DNA from: an uncultured Collinsella sp.
GTDB taxonomy: Bacteria; Actinomycetota; Coriobacteriia; Coriobacteriales; Coriobacteriaceae
Assembly (NCBI GenBank): GCA_900540875.1
Contig: UQHT01000004.1
Span: 1-64,000 of the forward strand
Direction: 5' to 3'
DNA: 64,000 bases
The notes under the pieces were generated by a model. That model was given only the letters and a program-made list of their open reading frames with translations. It had not been told where the DNA came from and did no database searches. Of this stretch, positions 16,267 to 23,968 are shown piece by piece. The translations under genes and the position numbers were made by a program. Within the stretch, counting starts at the first letter, position 1; each line of letters begins with the position of its first letter.

Positions 16267-17418
16267 TCACATGAGCAACGCTACGAAAAGTAAAGATGCG
16301 CTGAAAAATCCAAAGGCGATTCCCAGGCCTGCTATGTTGGCAATAAATCCAAACAGCAAAGCTCCTATGGAAACGGCACCGAAAGCGGCGAGGTTGAGAA
16401 CTGAGGTTATCGTGCCCGGCCGATTTAGTTCTCTCGTGTTTCTCAGGTATTCAGTTATAAGTTGCGTTGAGATCAATCCGCAACAAATGCCTGAAAGCAA
16501 CGATAAGATGATCGCTATTTGCCATAATGAAAAGAACGCTATCGCGCAAAAAGATATTACAAGAACTAGCAACGGTATCCGTAACGTCAATGGGCCTTTT
16601 TTATATAAACGCGTTGCTGCCGATCCAGCTGTTGTTCCGATTGAAAAAGCAAGAAGTAGGTTGCTCAGTATTGCATCCCCCCACTTATTCTGTGCGCACA
16701 AGGATATGTAGCCCGGCCCTTGAATAGATGACGTCGCTGTTTCGGCAATTAGAATAAACAGCAACATCAAACGGGCGCTTCTGCTGCTCATAACCGCTTT
16801 AACGGTTTCGACTATAGTTTTTGGTTCCGATTCGGTCTTTTTCTGAGACGTTTCGGGGCTTAACTTGAGAATCGGACTAATCCAGAGGAGGCAAGTGGAC
16901 AACAGCGCGAGGGCCGATAGCAAGGCCATAACATGCTTGGCCGTTGACCCTGAAAGCAATCCAAGAAGAAGGGCGGAGCCTACGGCAGCGGCTTTTTGGG
17001 CCGTTAAATAGCGCCTTTGAAGGTTTGCAATGCCTTGGTGGGCGGAGGATTGAATGACCACAGCTTGGGATGAAGTCGCATAATGAGCCTCTATACCTCC
17101 TAAAACTGCCGAGGCTATTAGGATGCTTATTAAGTTCTGTTGAAATAATACGGTTACTGCGAAATAACCAAAAAACGCAAGAAGTCGAATTAGCGAAATC
17201 GTTGTAAATATTATTTTAGGGGGATGGTTGTCGCATATTCTCCCAGCAGGGAGGAATAGAAATGAGCGGGCAATCGATGAAACCGAGAGAACGAGTGATG
17301 GGGCTAAAGCGTCATTTGAAAGCGCCAGTGCCCAAATAGACAAGTAGGTTAGTAAAAGAGCATCACAGATTTGGCCTATCGCAACGGATGATAGAAAGGT
17401 GGAATAGCTCGATTTCAT
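16267..17418 (-). CDS. MFS exporter of the peptide (MccC-like) operon
   Basis: A 383-residue major-facilitator protein with about 12 membrane segments. The cytoplasmic loop between helices 2 and 3 reads GRICDNHPPK, in the place of the MFS signature. Its ATG overlaps the stop of the E1 gene (four-base overlap), so the two are translationally coupled. In microcin C loci the gene after the adenylating enzyme encodes an MFS pump (MccC) that exports the product and protects the producer; the same role is inferred here. Base use is clearly AT-richer than in the surrounding genes, which points to transfer. Confidence 0.85.
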   Translation of the reverse strand: MKSSYSTFLSSVAIGQICDALLLTYLSIWALALSNDALAPSLVLSVSSIARSFLFLPAGRICDNHPPKIIFTTISLIRLLAFFGYFAVTVLFQQNLISILIASAVLGGIEAHYATSSQAVVIQSSAHQGIANLQRRYLTAQKAAAVGSALLLGLLSGSTAKHVMALLSALALLSTCLLWISPILKLSPETSQKKTESEPKTIVETVKAVMSSRSARLMLLFILIAETATSSIQGPGYISLCAQNKWGDAILSNLLLAFSIGTTAGSAATRLYKKGPLTLRIPLLVLVISFCAIAFFSLWQIAIILSLLSGICCGLISTQLITEYLRNTRELNRPGTITSVLNLAAFGAVSIGALLFGFIANIAGLGIAFGFFSASLLFVALLM

Positions 17419-18455
17419 ATTTCAATTCCTTTGCGGACAGCTAAAGTTTCAAGATTCAGCAGGAATGTCTTTCCATCTAAAGTGGAATGTCCCGTTAGTA
17501 GTTTCTGGATAATCTGGCCAACAAGAATTGATGCTGCGGAATAGCAGGCCCAGGGCGTTGCCGATTTGTTGTATTCGAATGAATTCGCAACTCTTTCGTA
17601 TTCTTTAACCTCTGGCCATTTCTGCTCTAACGCATTTTCGTATTTTTGATAGCAAAGAGATTTACTTGGGTCGAAAATGGGCCCGACACGTATTGTCGGA
17701 AGAGAGTTGCTGATGCAGGCATAGCATGTTTGATTTTTGAAGGAAACGTTATCAACCCAATAGAGTAAATCGGGCATTGGCCAATCTGCAGCGACTACTG
17801 TGAAGTCATTTTCGGATAGGACCCCGCATATATTTTCTTCTGTAACGAAGCGCTCGGTCGTTTTGACTGCTATATCGGGATTGATGCGCTTGAGCCTTTT
17901 TGAAAGGCATGTGGTCTTCGGTTGCCCTACATCTTGTTCGTCATAGGCTATCTGTCGTCCAAGGTTGCTTAATTCGACTGTGTCGCCGTCTATTAATTCA
18001 ATTGTCCCAATACCTGAAGCCGCCAACAGCTCCGCTATCGGCGCTCCAGCGCCCCCACAACCTATGATTGCAATGCTTTTTGTGGCTAACCCTTTTTGAC
18101 ATCTAGAGGATTCTTCTGAAAAGGTCTCAGATTGCTCGAAATAGGCCATTTGCCGTTTGTATTTAATCGCGTCGTGATTATTCAGCTGTGAGTCATTACT
18201 TTGGCTGGTGATTAGCCCTTTCTCTACAAGAAAGTTAAGGAATACGTCGAATGAGTTTGGATCATCAGATCTGAATTGTCTCTTTAGATTCGCTACTGAT
18301 ATTGGTTCTGAAAGCGTTTTCAGCATTTGCCACGCTAAATCATAAGGCTCATTTATCTGAAATGTGGATGTTCCGAATGTGGGGCTAATTATCAGTGATT
18401 TTGAATGAGCAGAAATAAAGAAATCTACGCCAGATTTTAGTCTGATATTCTCCAT
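17415..18455 (-). CDS. ThiF/E1 adenylating enzyme, MccB-like
   Basis: A 346-residue protein. Residues 1-90 look like a PqqD-type peptide-recognition (RRE) winged helix; residues 125-346 are a ThiF/MoeB E1 adenylation domain. Visible are the ATP loop GCGGAG (132-137), Asp156 in LIDGD, Asn164 and Arg167 in SNLGRQ, and Lys180. The segments NLGRQIAYDEQDVGQPKT and VVAADWPMPDLLYWVDN align well with E. coli MccB, which adenylates the microcin C peptide. Zinc cysteines common in E1 enzymes are missing: Cys268 has Lys at the second position, and the C-terminal CxxC is absent. It is preceded by a 19-codon peptide gene and a hairpin. A pantocin-type (PaaA) reaction is an alternative. Confidence 0.85.
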   Translation of the reverse strand: MENIRLKSGVDFFISAHSKSLIISPTFGTSTFQINEPYDLAWQMLKTLSEPISVANLKRQFRSDDPNSFDVFLNFLVEKGLITSQSNDSQLNNHDAIKYKRQMAYFEQSETFSEESSRCQKGLATKSIAIIGCGGAGAPIAELLAASGIGTIELIDGDTVELSNLGRQIAYDEQDVGQPKTTCLSKRLKRINPDIAVKTTERFVTEENICGVLSENDFTVVAADWPMPDLLYWVDNVSFKNQTCYACISNSLPTIRVGPIFDPSKSLCYQKYENALEQKWPEVKEYERVANSFEYNKSATPWACYSAASILVGQIIQKLLTGHSTLDGKTFLLNLETLAVRKGIEI

Positions 18456-18474
18456 CTTTCCCCCTTCCGATTAT

Positions 18475-18505
18475 GGGGCGGCATACCGTTTCGGCATGCC
18501 GCCCC
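18475..18505 (-). promoter_or_regulatory. Attenuating hairpin between peptide gene and E1 gene
   Basis: GGGGCGGCAT pairs perfectly with ATGCCGCCCC, and inner pairs bring the stem to about 14 bp with an AAA loop. There is no T-run. It lies six bases after the peptide stop and 20 before the E1 gene. In E. coli microcin C operons a hairpin at the same place makes the peptide message more abundant than the rest; the same effect is inferred. Confidence 0.7.
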
Positions 18506-18511
18506 ATTGCG

Positions 18512-18571
18512 CTAGATGTTCTTGATAATTTCAGACGCATCAAGCTTTTTGGCCTGCTCTTCGATCGTCAT
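18512..18571 (-). CDS. 19-residue precursor peptide candidate (MccA-like position)
   Basis: The frame encodes MTIEEQAKKLDASEIIKNI. A perfect AAAGGAGG lies six bases before the ATG, stronger than for most genes in the window. The first 32 bases overlap the end of the methyltransferase gene in another frame, and the stop is followed by a hairpin and then the MccB-like E1 gene. Known MccA peptides are 7-20 residues and end in Asn, the adenylated residue. This one ends Asn-Ile, so trimming or a different chemistry would be needed. It also has a Glu-Glu pair, the residue type cyclised by the related pantocin E1. Too short for gene finders. Confidence 0.7.
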   Translation of the reverse strand: MTIEEQAKKLDASEIIKNI

Positions 18572-19361
18572 TTGTTGCCTCCTTTCTACACAAGTAAAGG
18601 TGTTTCTGTATGCAAGAAGCGCTTGCCGAATCCGGGGCGACAAGTTCGCCCTGAACGAGATCGCGCTTTGCAGCGATGGATAGCCCCGCTTTGAGAAGAA
18701 TCGCCTCAACGTCTTCCTTTGGGTAGAAGCGCTCGGTTGCTGTGTAGTCATTTTTGTTCCAGGTGGCCGCACGACCGTCAAAGGTCAGGATTGAGAAGCC
18801 TAAGACGAAGGGATCTCGACCTGTGTTGTATAACGAGGATAGGGGATAGGAAAGAACGCAAGCGTCTTCATATTTGCGAAAATCGACTGTGCCCATGTAA
18901 TTTCTGAAAGAGCTAAGTGAAACTAGATCAAAGAGAAAGTAACCGCCCACAGTAAGACTTGATGCGATATTGATAATTGAAGACCTTAGAGAAATCTCGT
19001 CAGGTAAGCAGTTCAAAACATCATCGAGAGCCACACATAAACCGTATTCGCTAGTATTGAGAGGGTCTTTCGAAATATCTGCTACGGAAAAGCGCAAACC
19101 CGGGTATTTATTTTGTGCTACAGAAATCATGTTTGGAGAAAGGTCGACTCCATCAATGTTAAAACCGGCTTCATTGAAGAGATGCGTGAACGTCCCCGTA
19201 CCGCAGCCAACTTCGAGTGAATGCACATCCCTGCTCAGCTTGCAGGCATCGATTAATTCTCTTTTAAGGAGGGAGAAGAAGGCGGGGTAATTATCGTCCC
19301 GTTTAAATATGTCGTATGCCTTGGCGAGCTCGTTGTACTCGCTTAGTGAATTGATGTGCAT
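18540..19361 (-). CDS. SAM-dependent methyltransferase of the peptide operon
   Basis: A 273-residue class I methyltransferase-fold protein. The SAM motif is LEVGCGTGTF (residues 49-58), with an acidic residue in GVDLSPNM and motif IV in ALDDVLNCL. AAAGGAG lies eight bases before the ATG at 19361; upstream in-frame codons run through the promoter. It is the first gene of the operon and overlaps the peptide gene. Microcin C pathways use SAM enzymes to add aminopropyl or carboxymethyl groups, so it may decorate the adenylated peptide. Plain methylation is equally possible. The gene is AT-rich like its neighbours. Confidence 0.85.
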   Translation of the reverse strand: MHINSLSEYNELAKAYDIFKRDDNYPAFFSLLKRELIDACKLSRDVHSLEVGCGTGTFTHLFNEAGFNIDGVDLSPNMISVAQNKYPGLRFSVADISKDPLNTSEYGLCVALDDVLNCLPDEISLRSSIINIASSLTVGGYFLFDLVSLSSFRNYMGTVDFRKYEDACVLSYPLSSLYNTGRDPFVLGFSILTFDGRAATWNKNDYTATERFYPKEDVEAILLKAGLSIAAKRDLVQGELVAPDSASASCIQKHLYLCRKEATNDDRRAGQKA

Positions 19362-19397
19362 GTGCGAGACTCCTTTCGAAAAAGCATTGTACAACGA

Positions 19398-19419
19398 TTG
19401 TTGTAGAAATCTACAACAA
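19398..19419. promoter_or_regulatory. Operator palindrome in the divergent promoter region
   Basis: TTGTTGTAGA (19398-19407) and TCTACAACAA (19410-19419) form a perfect 10-bp inverted repeat with a two-base spacer. An overlapping TACAAC-N4-GTTGTA palindrome (19390-19405) adds further half sites. It lies between the methyltransferase start (19361) and the winged-helix regulator start (19462). It is the obvious binding site for that regulator. Confidence 0.75.
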
Positions 19420-19461
19420 ATCTTTTCTTTTTCTATGGGAGAATGATGATTGGAGGTAGAA

Positions 19462-20025
19462 ATGGTGGATCGTATCAACGGGGCGACTGATTCTTCCACT
19501 TTGAGGGTTTATGCAAACTCTGAGCGAATGAGAATCCTTGCAGTATTGCGCAATATTGGCCCATGTAATGTTGGAATGATTAGCGATAGGATCGGGCTTG
19601 CTCCGGGAAGCGTGAGTTATCACCTTAAGAGGTTGAGCGCCGCGGGGCTTATAACGAAGTGCGAAGGTAAAGGCGATAAACGTCAAAGCTGGTGGACCAT
19701 TACCCCCCTGCCTTTAGGTCCGCTTGAAGAATTTGATGATGGAGCGGAAGATACCGATCTGCTTGCTGTTCGAAGGGCCTCGAGCCAGTCTTATTTTGCC
19801 GCCTATTCACGATATCTCGATAAGTTTGATGACTATGATGATTGCTGGCACGGGGCTGAGCTTGGCTTCGACACCGTCCTTCATTTGAATTCCGACGAAC
19901 TATTTAGACTTGGCGAGGAGCTTGAAGCCGTTATCGAACGATGGGCAAACTCCCCCAAAGAATCAGAAGGAAAAAACAAGAAAGCCGTAGCCGTCACCCT
20001 GCGCGGCTTCCCTTGGATTCCTTAG
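19462..20025 (+). CDS. ArsR-type winged-helix regulator of the island
   Basis: A 187-residue DNA-binding protein. A winged helix of the ArsR type covers residues 10-75 (SERMRILAVLRNIGPCNVGMI; SVSYHLKRLSAAGLI). It is followed by an acidic helical domain with a YDDCWHG segment. No metal-binding Cys-rich sensor is obvious. The ATG at 19462 is chosen because GGAGG lies five bases upstream; a TTG at 19450 overlaps that site. It is divergent from the peptide operon with a 22-bp palindrome between, so it likely controls the operon and itself. Confidence 0.85.
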   Translation: MVDRINGATDSSTLRVYANSERMRILAVLRNIGPCNVGMISDRIGLAPGSVSYHLKRLSAAGLITKCEGKGDKRQSWWTITPLPLGPLEEFDDGAEDTDLLAVRRASSQSYFAAYSRYLDKFDDYDDCWHGAELGFDTVLHLNSDELFRLGEELEAVIERWANSPKESEGKNKKAVAVTLRGFPWIP

Positions 20026-20394
20026 CTTTATATAGATTACTGTTTTTTTGGATTTGGGGTGTGAACAACGAACATGCAGAATCACGTTGACCCTGAATGT
20101 GGCAACTGACTCTCTGCGATGAGGCTTGATTGTGTACGGCGGGCCGCATTAGCTAGGTCGGGTTCGGGTTACGCAGCTGGAACTACCGATTGCTACGCCG
20201 GTTGGTAATCTGCCGGCATCGATTGCACATGATGGGCGGGCGTCTTTGCCGAGCTTTTGGGCAACGTAAAGCTGCCCGTTCTTTATGTGCGCTTGAGTTA
20301 ACAGAGCCCTTACCGTGACGGTACGTCGCGCATATGGGCGCGGGGCACACTAGTTCATGAGAAATAGGGTCTTTCTCGTGGAGGAAGTGGTCTT
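20026..20394. other. Gap holding a decayed gene tail
   Basis: No complete gene is present. Codons just before 20207 read AAGTTDCYAGW then stop. This is a decayed copy of the secreted protein's C-terminus (compare AAGTTDYYTGW at 15764). The flanking repeat copy 2 covers 20175-20311. Confidence 0.6.
20175..20311 (+). repeat. Island-flanking repeat, copy 2
   Basis: Matches 15727-15863. The hairpin stem has changed on both sides: GGACG/CGTCC in copy 1 is GGGC/GCCC here. The loop block with CCGAGCTTTTGGGCAACGTA is unchanged. Paired changes indicate that the RNA fold is kept. Confidence 0.75.
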
Positions 20395-20601
20395 GTGAAC
20401 GCTCGTGATATCGCCGTTGCCGCCGTTGCTTTGACGCTTGGTTGCCTTGGTCCTACGGCCGCGCTCGTCGCGGGCATGCAGGGGACATGCGGGGCTACTC
20501 CTATCGTGGTCGGCGCGCTGATCGCAGCCACACTGCTGGGGAGCGCCGGTGTTGTCCTTTGTCGCGATGATGAGGACGAGGTTCCGGAGTCGCAACGCTA
20601 G
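20395..20601 (+). CDS. Small membrane protein, unknown
   Basis: A 68-residue protein with two hydrophobic helices (about residues 6-26 and 33-55) and an acidic tail (CRDDEDEVPESQR). It starts with GTG at 20395, with GGAGGAAG upstream. Size, helix layout and position after a flanking repeat match the gene at 15926. Function unknown. Confidence 0.55.
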   Translation: MNARDIAVAAVALTLGCLGPTAALVAGMQGTCGATPIVVGALIAATLLGSAGVVLCRDDEDEVPESQR

Positions 20602-20638
20602 CTGTTGTGAGATTGACTGCCGGTCATAGACGAAGATG

Positions 20639-20677
20639 AAAGCCGCCGCAGGGGAAAGGTCCCCTTGCGGCGGCTTT
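20639..20677. terminator. Bidirectional terminator
   Basis: AAAGCCGCCGCaGGGG pairs with CCCCtTGCGGCGGCTTT around a six-base loop. It lies between the converging small membrane gene and the ketopantoate reductase gene. Confidence 0.85.
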
Positions 20678-20710
20678 GCTGCTGAGTCTGTTGACGTGGT
20701 GAGCCGGGCG

Positions 20711-21625
20711 CTACCAGCTTGCCTCGATATCGCGAATGCGCTGATAGAGCCATTCGTTCTGCGGCGTCTGGATATCGTGCTTGGCCGCCAGACGGCAGAT
20801 GGTGCCAGCGAACTCATCAACTTCGGTTTTGCGCCTTGCGATGCGGTCTTGAGCCATCGAGGGCATACCGGCGGGGTCGATTCCCTCGATGAGGCGCACC
20901 ATCTGCGTCAGGTCCGCCTCGGTCAGCTCGATGCCTTCGACATTGGCGACTGCAAGTGTCTCGCGCATGGCGGAAACAAAGCAACGACGCTGCTCGGAGC
21001 CCTGTTTCGTGGCGCTTCCGTACGTACCGCCGTAAGCCATGCAGGTCTGGTTGATGCCGTCGTTGAGCATAAGCTTGGCCCACATGCGGTGCTCGATGTC
21101 TGCCTCGACGGTGTGTGCGATGCCGCAACGCGTGTAGAGCTCGTCGATTGCGGTGATGGTTGCGGGGTCCGTACCGGCCGCCGCGCCAAAGCGGATTTCT
21201 CCCGTGTTGGTAAAGGTGAGCTCTCCGTTGAGGAATACGGCGTCCATGCCCTGGCAAATACCAAGAACGGTATGCTCCCAGCCAAAGCGCTCGGCGATCT
21301 TTTGCTCGCTCGTAATGCCGTTGCACAGCGAGGCGATGAGCGTATTGGGCCCCACGACGCGCTCCATAGTCTTGAGTGCCACATCGAGTCCAGTCGTCTT
21401 GACCGTAAGAATGACCAGATCGGCAGGCGTTGCCTCGCTGGTGCGGACAGATTTGAGCGCACAGGGCATGCCGTTGACGGTGAGCGCATCGCCCGCGTGA
21501 CGCTCGAAACGGGCGTCATCCATAACGTATTCGACGGCGTCATTGCCGAGGGCCTTGGCGATCATGCTGCCGTAGAGCAGGCCGACGCCGCCCTTGCCGA
21601 TAAAGGCGACTTTGTTGATCTGCAT
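20711..21625 (-). CDS. Ketopantoate reductase family protein
   Basis: A 304-residue PanE/ApbA protein, an NADPH-dependent reductase that makes pantoate from 2-dehydropantoate in coenzyme A synthesis. The nucleotide loop is GKGGVGLLYG (residues 9-18). Conserved catalytic segments are the lysine in VILTVKTTGLD, the asparagine in SLCNGI, and WAKLMLNDGINQ. The ATG at 21625 is nine bases after GGGGAG; the ATG at 21634 touches it. Many bacteria have several paralogs, so pantoate synthesis is likely but not certain. Confidence 0.9.
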   Translation of the reverse strand: MQINKVAFIGKGGVGLLYGSMIAKALGNDAVEYVMDDARFERHAGDALTVNGMPCALKSVRTSEATPADLVILTVKTTGLDVALKTMERVVGPNTLIASLCNGITSEQKIAERFGWEHTVLGICQGMDAVFLNGELTFTNTGEIRFGAAAGTDPATITAIDELYTRCGIAHTVEADIEHRMWAKLMLNDGINQTCMAYGGTYGSATKQGSEQRRCFVSAMRETLAVANVEGIELTEADLTQMVRLIEGIDPAGMPSMAQDRIARRKTEVDEFAGTICRLAAKHDIQTPQNEWLYQRIRDIEASW

Positions 21626-21644
21626 ATGAATCATCTCCCCATAT

Positions 21645-21671
21645 TAAAAGGCGCCCGCGTAAGGGGCGCCT
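21645..21671 (-). terminator. Terminator after the cyclase gene
   Basis: AGGCGCCC (21649-21656) pairs with GGGCGCCT (21664-21671). On the minus strand it is followed by TTTTAAT. It separates the cyclase gene from the reductase gene. Confidence 0.75.
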
Positions 21672-21749
21672 GATGGATTGTATGTCGCTGGGGCGCTTGG
21701 TGAGCGCGCGGGGCTGCTGTTATGAAAAAGAAACTATTGCGTTGTGCGC

Positions 21750-22520
21750 TTATGCCGCGGGGCAGACCGCGAAAACGCGTGCGGGATATCCGACGCCATC
21801 GCGGACCTTGGGGAAGGTGCAGAAAATGACGGCGCCCGTGGCGGGAAGCTCGTCCAGATGGTCCATGACCTCGATCTGGTAACGGTCGACCGAGAGGATG
21901 TATTGTTCGCCGGGGTAGGGGTAGGCATTCTCGCGTGTGGTCACGGTCGCGGGGTCGGTGTCTGCCGGTTCGTGGCCGATGGCGCCGATATTGCGCTCTT
22001 CTACAAGCCATTTGATGGCGTCGAGGTCCCAGCCGGGGTAGTGGGGCTGGCCGTCCTCGTCTTTGTTCTCCAGGTCGGCGAGCTTGGACCAGTCGGAGCG
22101 GAAGGCGACGAAAGCGTCCTCGGGAATACGACCGTGCTCGTCCTCCCAAGCTTTGAGGTCATCGACGGTCAGGATAAAGTCGGGGTTGGCGGCGCACTCC
22201 TCGTGCTTGTCGATTACGCAGAGCGGATGCATAAACTCGATGGGTTCGATCTCGCCAAGGGAACGGCCGTCAACATGGAAGTGGCGCGGTGCATCGACGT
22301 GGGTGCCGTACTGCGAGGCGACCGAATACTGGAAGCAACGCATGGGCGCGAGCATGTCCTCGGGCGTGCCGGGCAGGTAGTCGAAGAGCTTGGTGGACTC
22401 AAATGGCTTAAAGCCAAACCAGTGCGGGGTGTCGCACGAGAGCGTGTGGGTGAGGTCGACCCAGCGATAATCGGTGCTTTTGAGCTGGGATGCGAGGTTC
22501 CAAAGATTGAGCGTGGGCAT
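21750..22520 (-). CDS. Cyclase family protein (kynurenine formamidase-like)
   Basis: A 256-residue metal-dependent hydrolase of the cyclase/KynB family. The diagnostic metal motif is YGTHVDAPRHF (residues 69-79), with earlier DLTHTLS and a later GHEPADTDPA. Relatives hydrolyse N-formylkynurenine, isatin or related amides. GGAG precedes the ATG. It is followed by a terminator, so it forms its own unit. The substrate is unknown. Confidence 0.9.
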   Translation of the reverse strand: MPTLNLWNLASQLKSTDYRWVDLTHTLSCDTPHWFGFKPFESTKLFDYLPGTPEDMLAPMRCFQYSVASQYGTHVDAPRHFHVDGRSLGEIEPIEFMHPLCVIDKHEECAANPDFILTVDDLKAWEDEHGRIPEDAFVAFRSDWSKLADLENKDEDGQPHYPGWDLDAIKWLVEERNIGAIGHEPADTDPATVTTRENAYPYPGEQYILSVDRYQIEVMDHLDELPATGAVIFCTFPKVRDGVGYPARVFAVCPAA

Positions 22521-22682
22521 GGGTGACTCCTTTCATCGGGCTTTTTGCTGATGTTAGAGCGGTGTCGTGACAGCTCGATTTCTGCTACGTTACGATACGT
22601 TCTCGATTGTGATTCCAATGTGTTTCGATGATGTGGCCGTTGTGTTTCGCCTCATTAGGGCTTGGAGGGGAGAGGAGGGGCA

Positions 22683-23873
22683 GTGCAATATCGCGTCGAC
22701 CCCAAAAGCGGAAACCGTATCTCGGCGCTGGGGCTGGGTTGCATGAGGTTTCCCGGTGCGCCGGGACACCCCGATGCGAAGACGGCCGATGCCATCATTT
22801 CCCGTGCGGTGGAGCAAGGGATAACCTATCTGGACACGGCCTATCTCTACCCCGGTAACGAGGCTTGTGTGGGAGCTTCGCTTGAGCGCCTGGGTCTGCG
22901 CGACCAGATTTTTCTTGCGACCAAGTTGCCGCACGCTTCGTGCAAATGTGCGGAGGATTTCGACTGCTTTTTTGACGAGCAGCTGCACCGTTTGCGGACT
23001 GACCATATCGACTACTACCTCATGCACAACATCACCTCGCCCGCGCAGTGGGAGCGCGTGGCAGCGTTGGGTATCGAGGACTGGATCGCGCGTCAAAAGG
23101 CGGCGGGGCGCATTCGGCAGATAGGTTTTTCGTACCACGGCAGTGCGGCGGACTTCTTCACGATGCTTGACGCGTATGACTGGGACTTTTGCCAGATCCA
23201 GTACAACTACGCTGGAGAGCGCTACCAAGCGGGAACGGCGGGGCTCATGGCAGCCGCCGAGCGCGGGCTCGCGGTGTTTGTGATGGAACCGCTTTTGGGT
23301 GGACGCCTGGCGGGCAAGCTGCCTCCGCGGGCCCGCGCCGTGCTCGATGGCGTACGCGATCCGTACCTGAAGACGCCGGCTGCTTGGGGGCTTTCGTGGG
23401 TGTGGAATCATCCTCAGGTGACGATGCTGCTTTCGGGTATGACCGATACCGCGCAGGTGGATGAGAACGCGGCGTTGGCCGATCGGGCCCTGCCGGATTC
23501 GATGACGGCTGCTCAGCTCGATGCCATCGCACGCGTGCTGGCAGAGTTTGAAAAATCGAATCGCGTGCCCTGCACGGGATGTGGCTATTGCATGCCATGT
23601 CCTAAAGGCATCAATATCCCTGGGTGTTTCGCCGCCTACAACGCAAGTTATGCGCACAGCTGGTTTACGGGTCTATCGCAGTACTTTACGGCGAGCGCGG
23701 TGCGCACAAGCGAGCCCAAGTTGGTGAGCAATTGCGTCAAATGTGGCAAATGCGCGCGGCACTGCCCACAGCACATCGATATTCCCGAGCGCTTGGACGA
23801 CGTACGCCGCCGTTTTCAGCCTGGACCCGTGACGGCGGTGCTTAAGGCCTTCGGCAAAACGCGCTCCTCGTGA
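22683..23873 (+). CDS. Aldo/keto reductase with C-terminal ferredoxin domain
   Basis: A 396-residue fusion. Residues 1-285 form an aldo/keto reductase barrel (ALGLGCMRFP; the catalytic Asp and Tyr in YLDTAYLYPGNE). Residues 300-385 hold two 4Fe-4S motifs, CTGCGYCMPCP and CVKCGKCARHCP. This is a known clostridial and actinobacterial type that probably couples a ferredoxin-like electron route to carbonyl reduction. GTG at 22683 is used since GGAGGGG precedes it; a TTG at 22662 would place that site inside the protein. Confidence 0.92.
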   Translation: MQYRVDPKSGNRISALGLGCMRFPGAPGHPDAKTADAIISRAVEQGITYLDTAYLYPGNEACVGASLERLGLRDQIFLATKLPHASCKCAEDFDCFFDEQLHRLRTDHIDYYLMHNITSPAQWERVAALGIEDWIARQKAAGRIRQIGFSYHGSAADFFTMLDAYDWDFCQIQYNYAGERYQAGTAGLMAAAERGLAVFVMEPLLGGRLAGKLPPRARAVLDGVRDPYLKTPAAWGLSWVWNHPQVTMLLSGMTDTAQVDENAALADRALPDSMTAAQLDAIARVLAEFEKSNRVPCTGCGYCMPCPKGINIPGCFAAYNASYAHSWFTGLSQYFTASAVRTSEPKLVSNCVKCGKCARHCPQHIDIPERLDDVRRRFQPGPVTAVLKAFGKTRSS

Positions 23874-23885
23874 CTCTTTTATAAC

Positions 23886-23948
23886 TTGCGGTGGAATAGT
23901 TCCTGCTTGCGGCAGAATAGGGGCCAAACAGGAACTATTTCACCGCAA
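23886..23948. repeat. Inverted repeat between genes
   Basis: A 20-base arm at 23886-23905 (TTGCGGTGGAATAGTTCCTG) matches the reverse complement of 23929-23948 with one mismatch. Inside the loop a second TTGCGG-CAGAATAG echoes the left arm. Probably a terminator or REP-like element before the endonuclease IV gene. Confidence 0.7.
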
Positions 23949-23968
23949 CTGATGAGGGGGAGCTGGAG

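Noticed and set aside
20636..21673. 345-codon plus-strand frame over the ketopantoate reductase
   Set aside because: Shadow of the minus-strand gene, which has clear motifs and a binding site.
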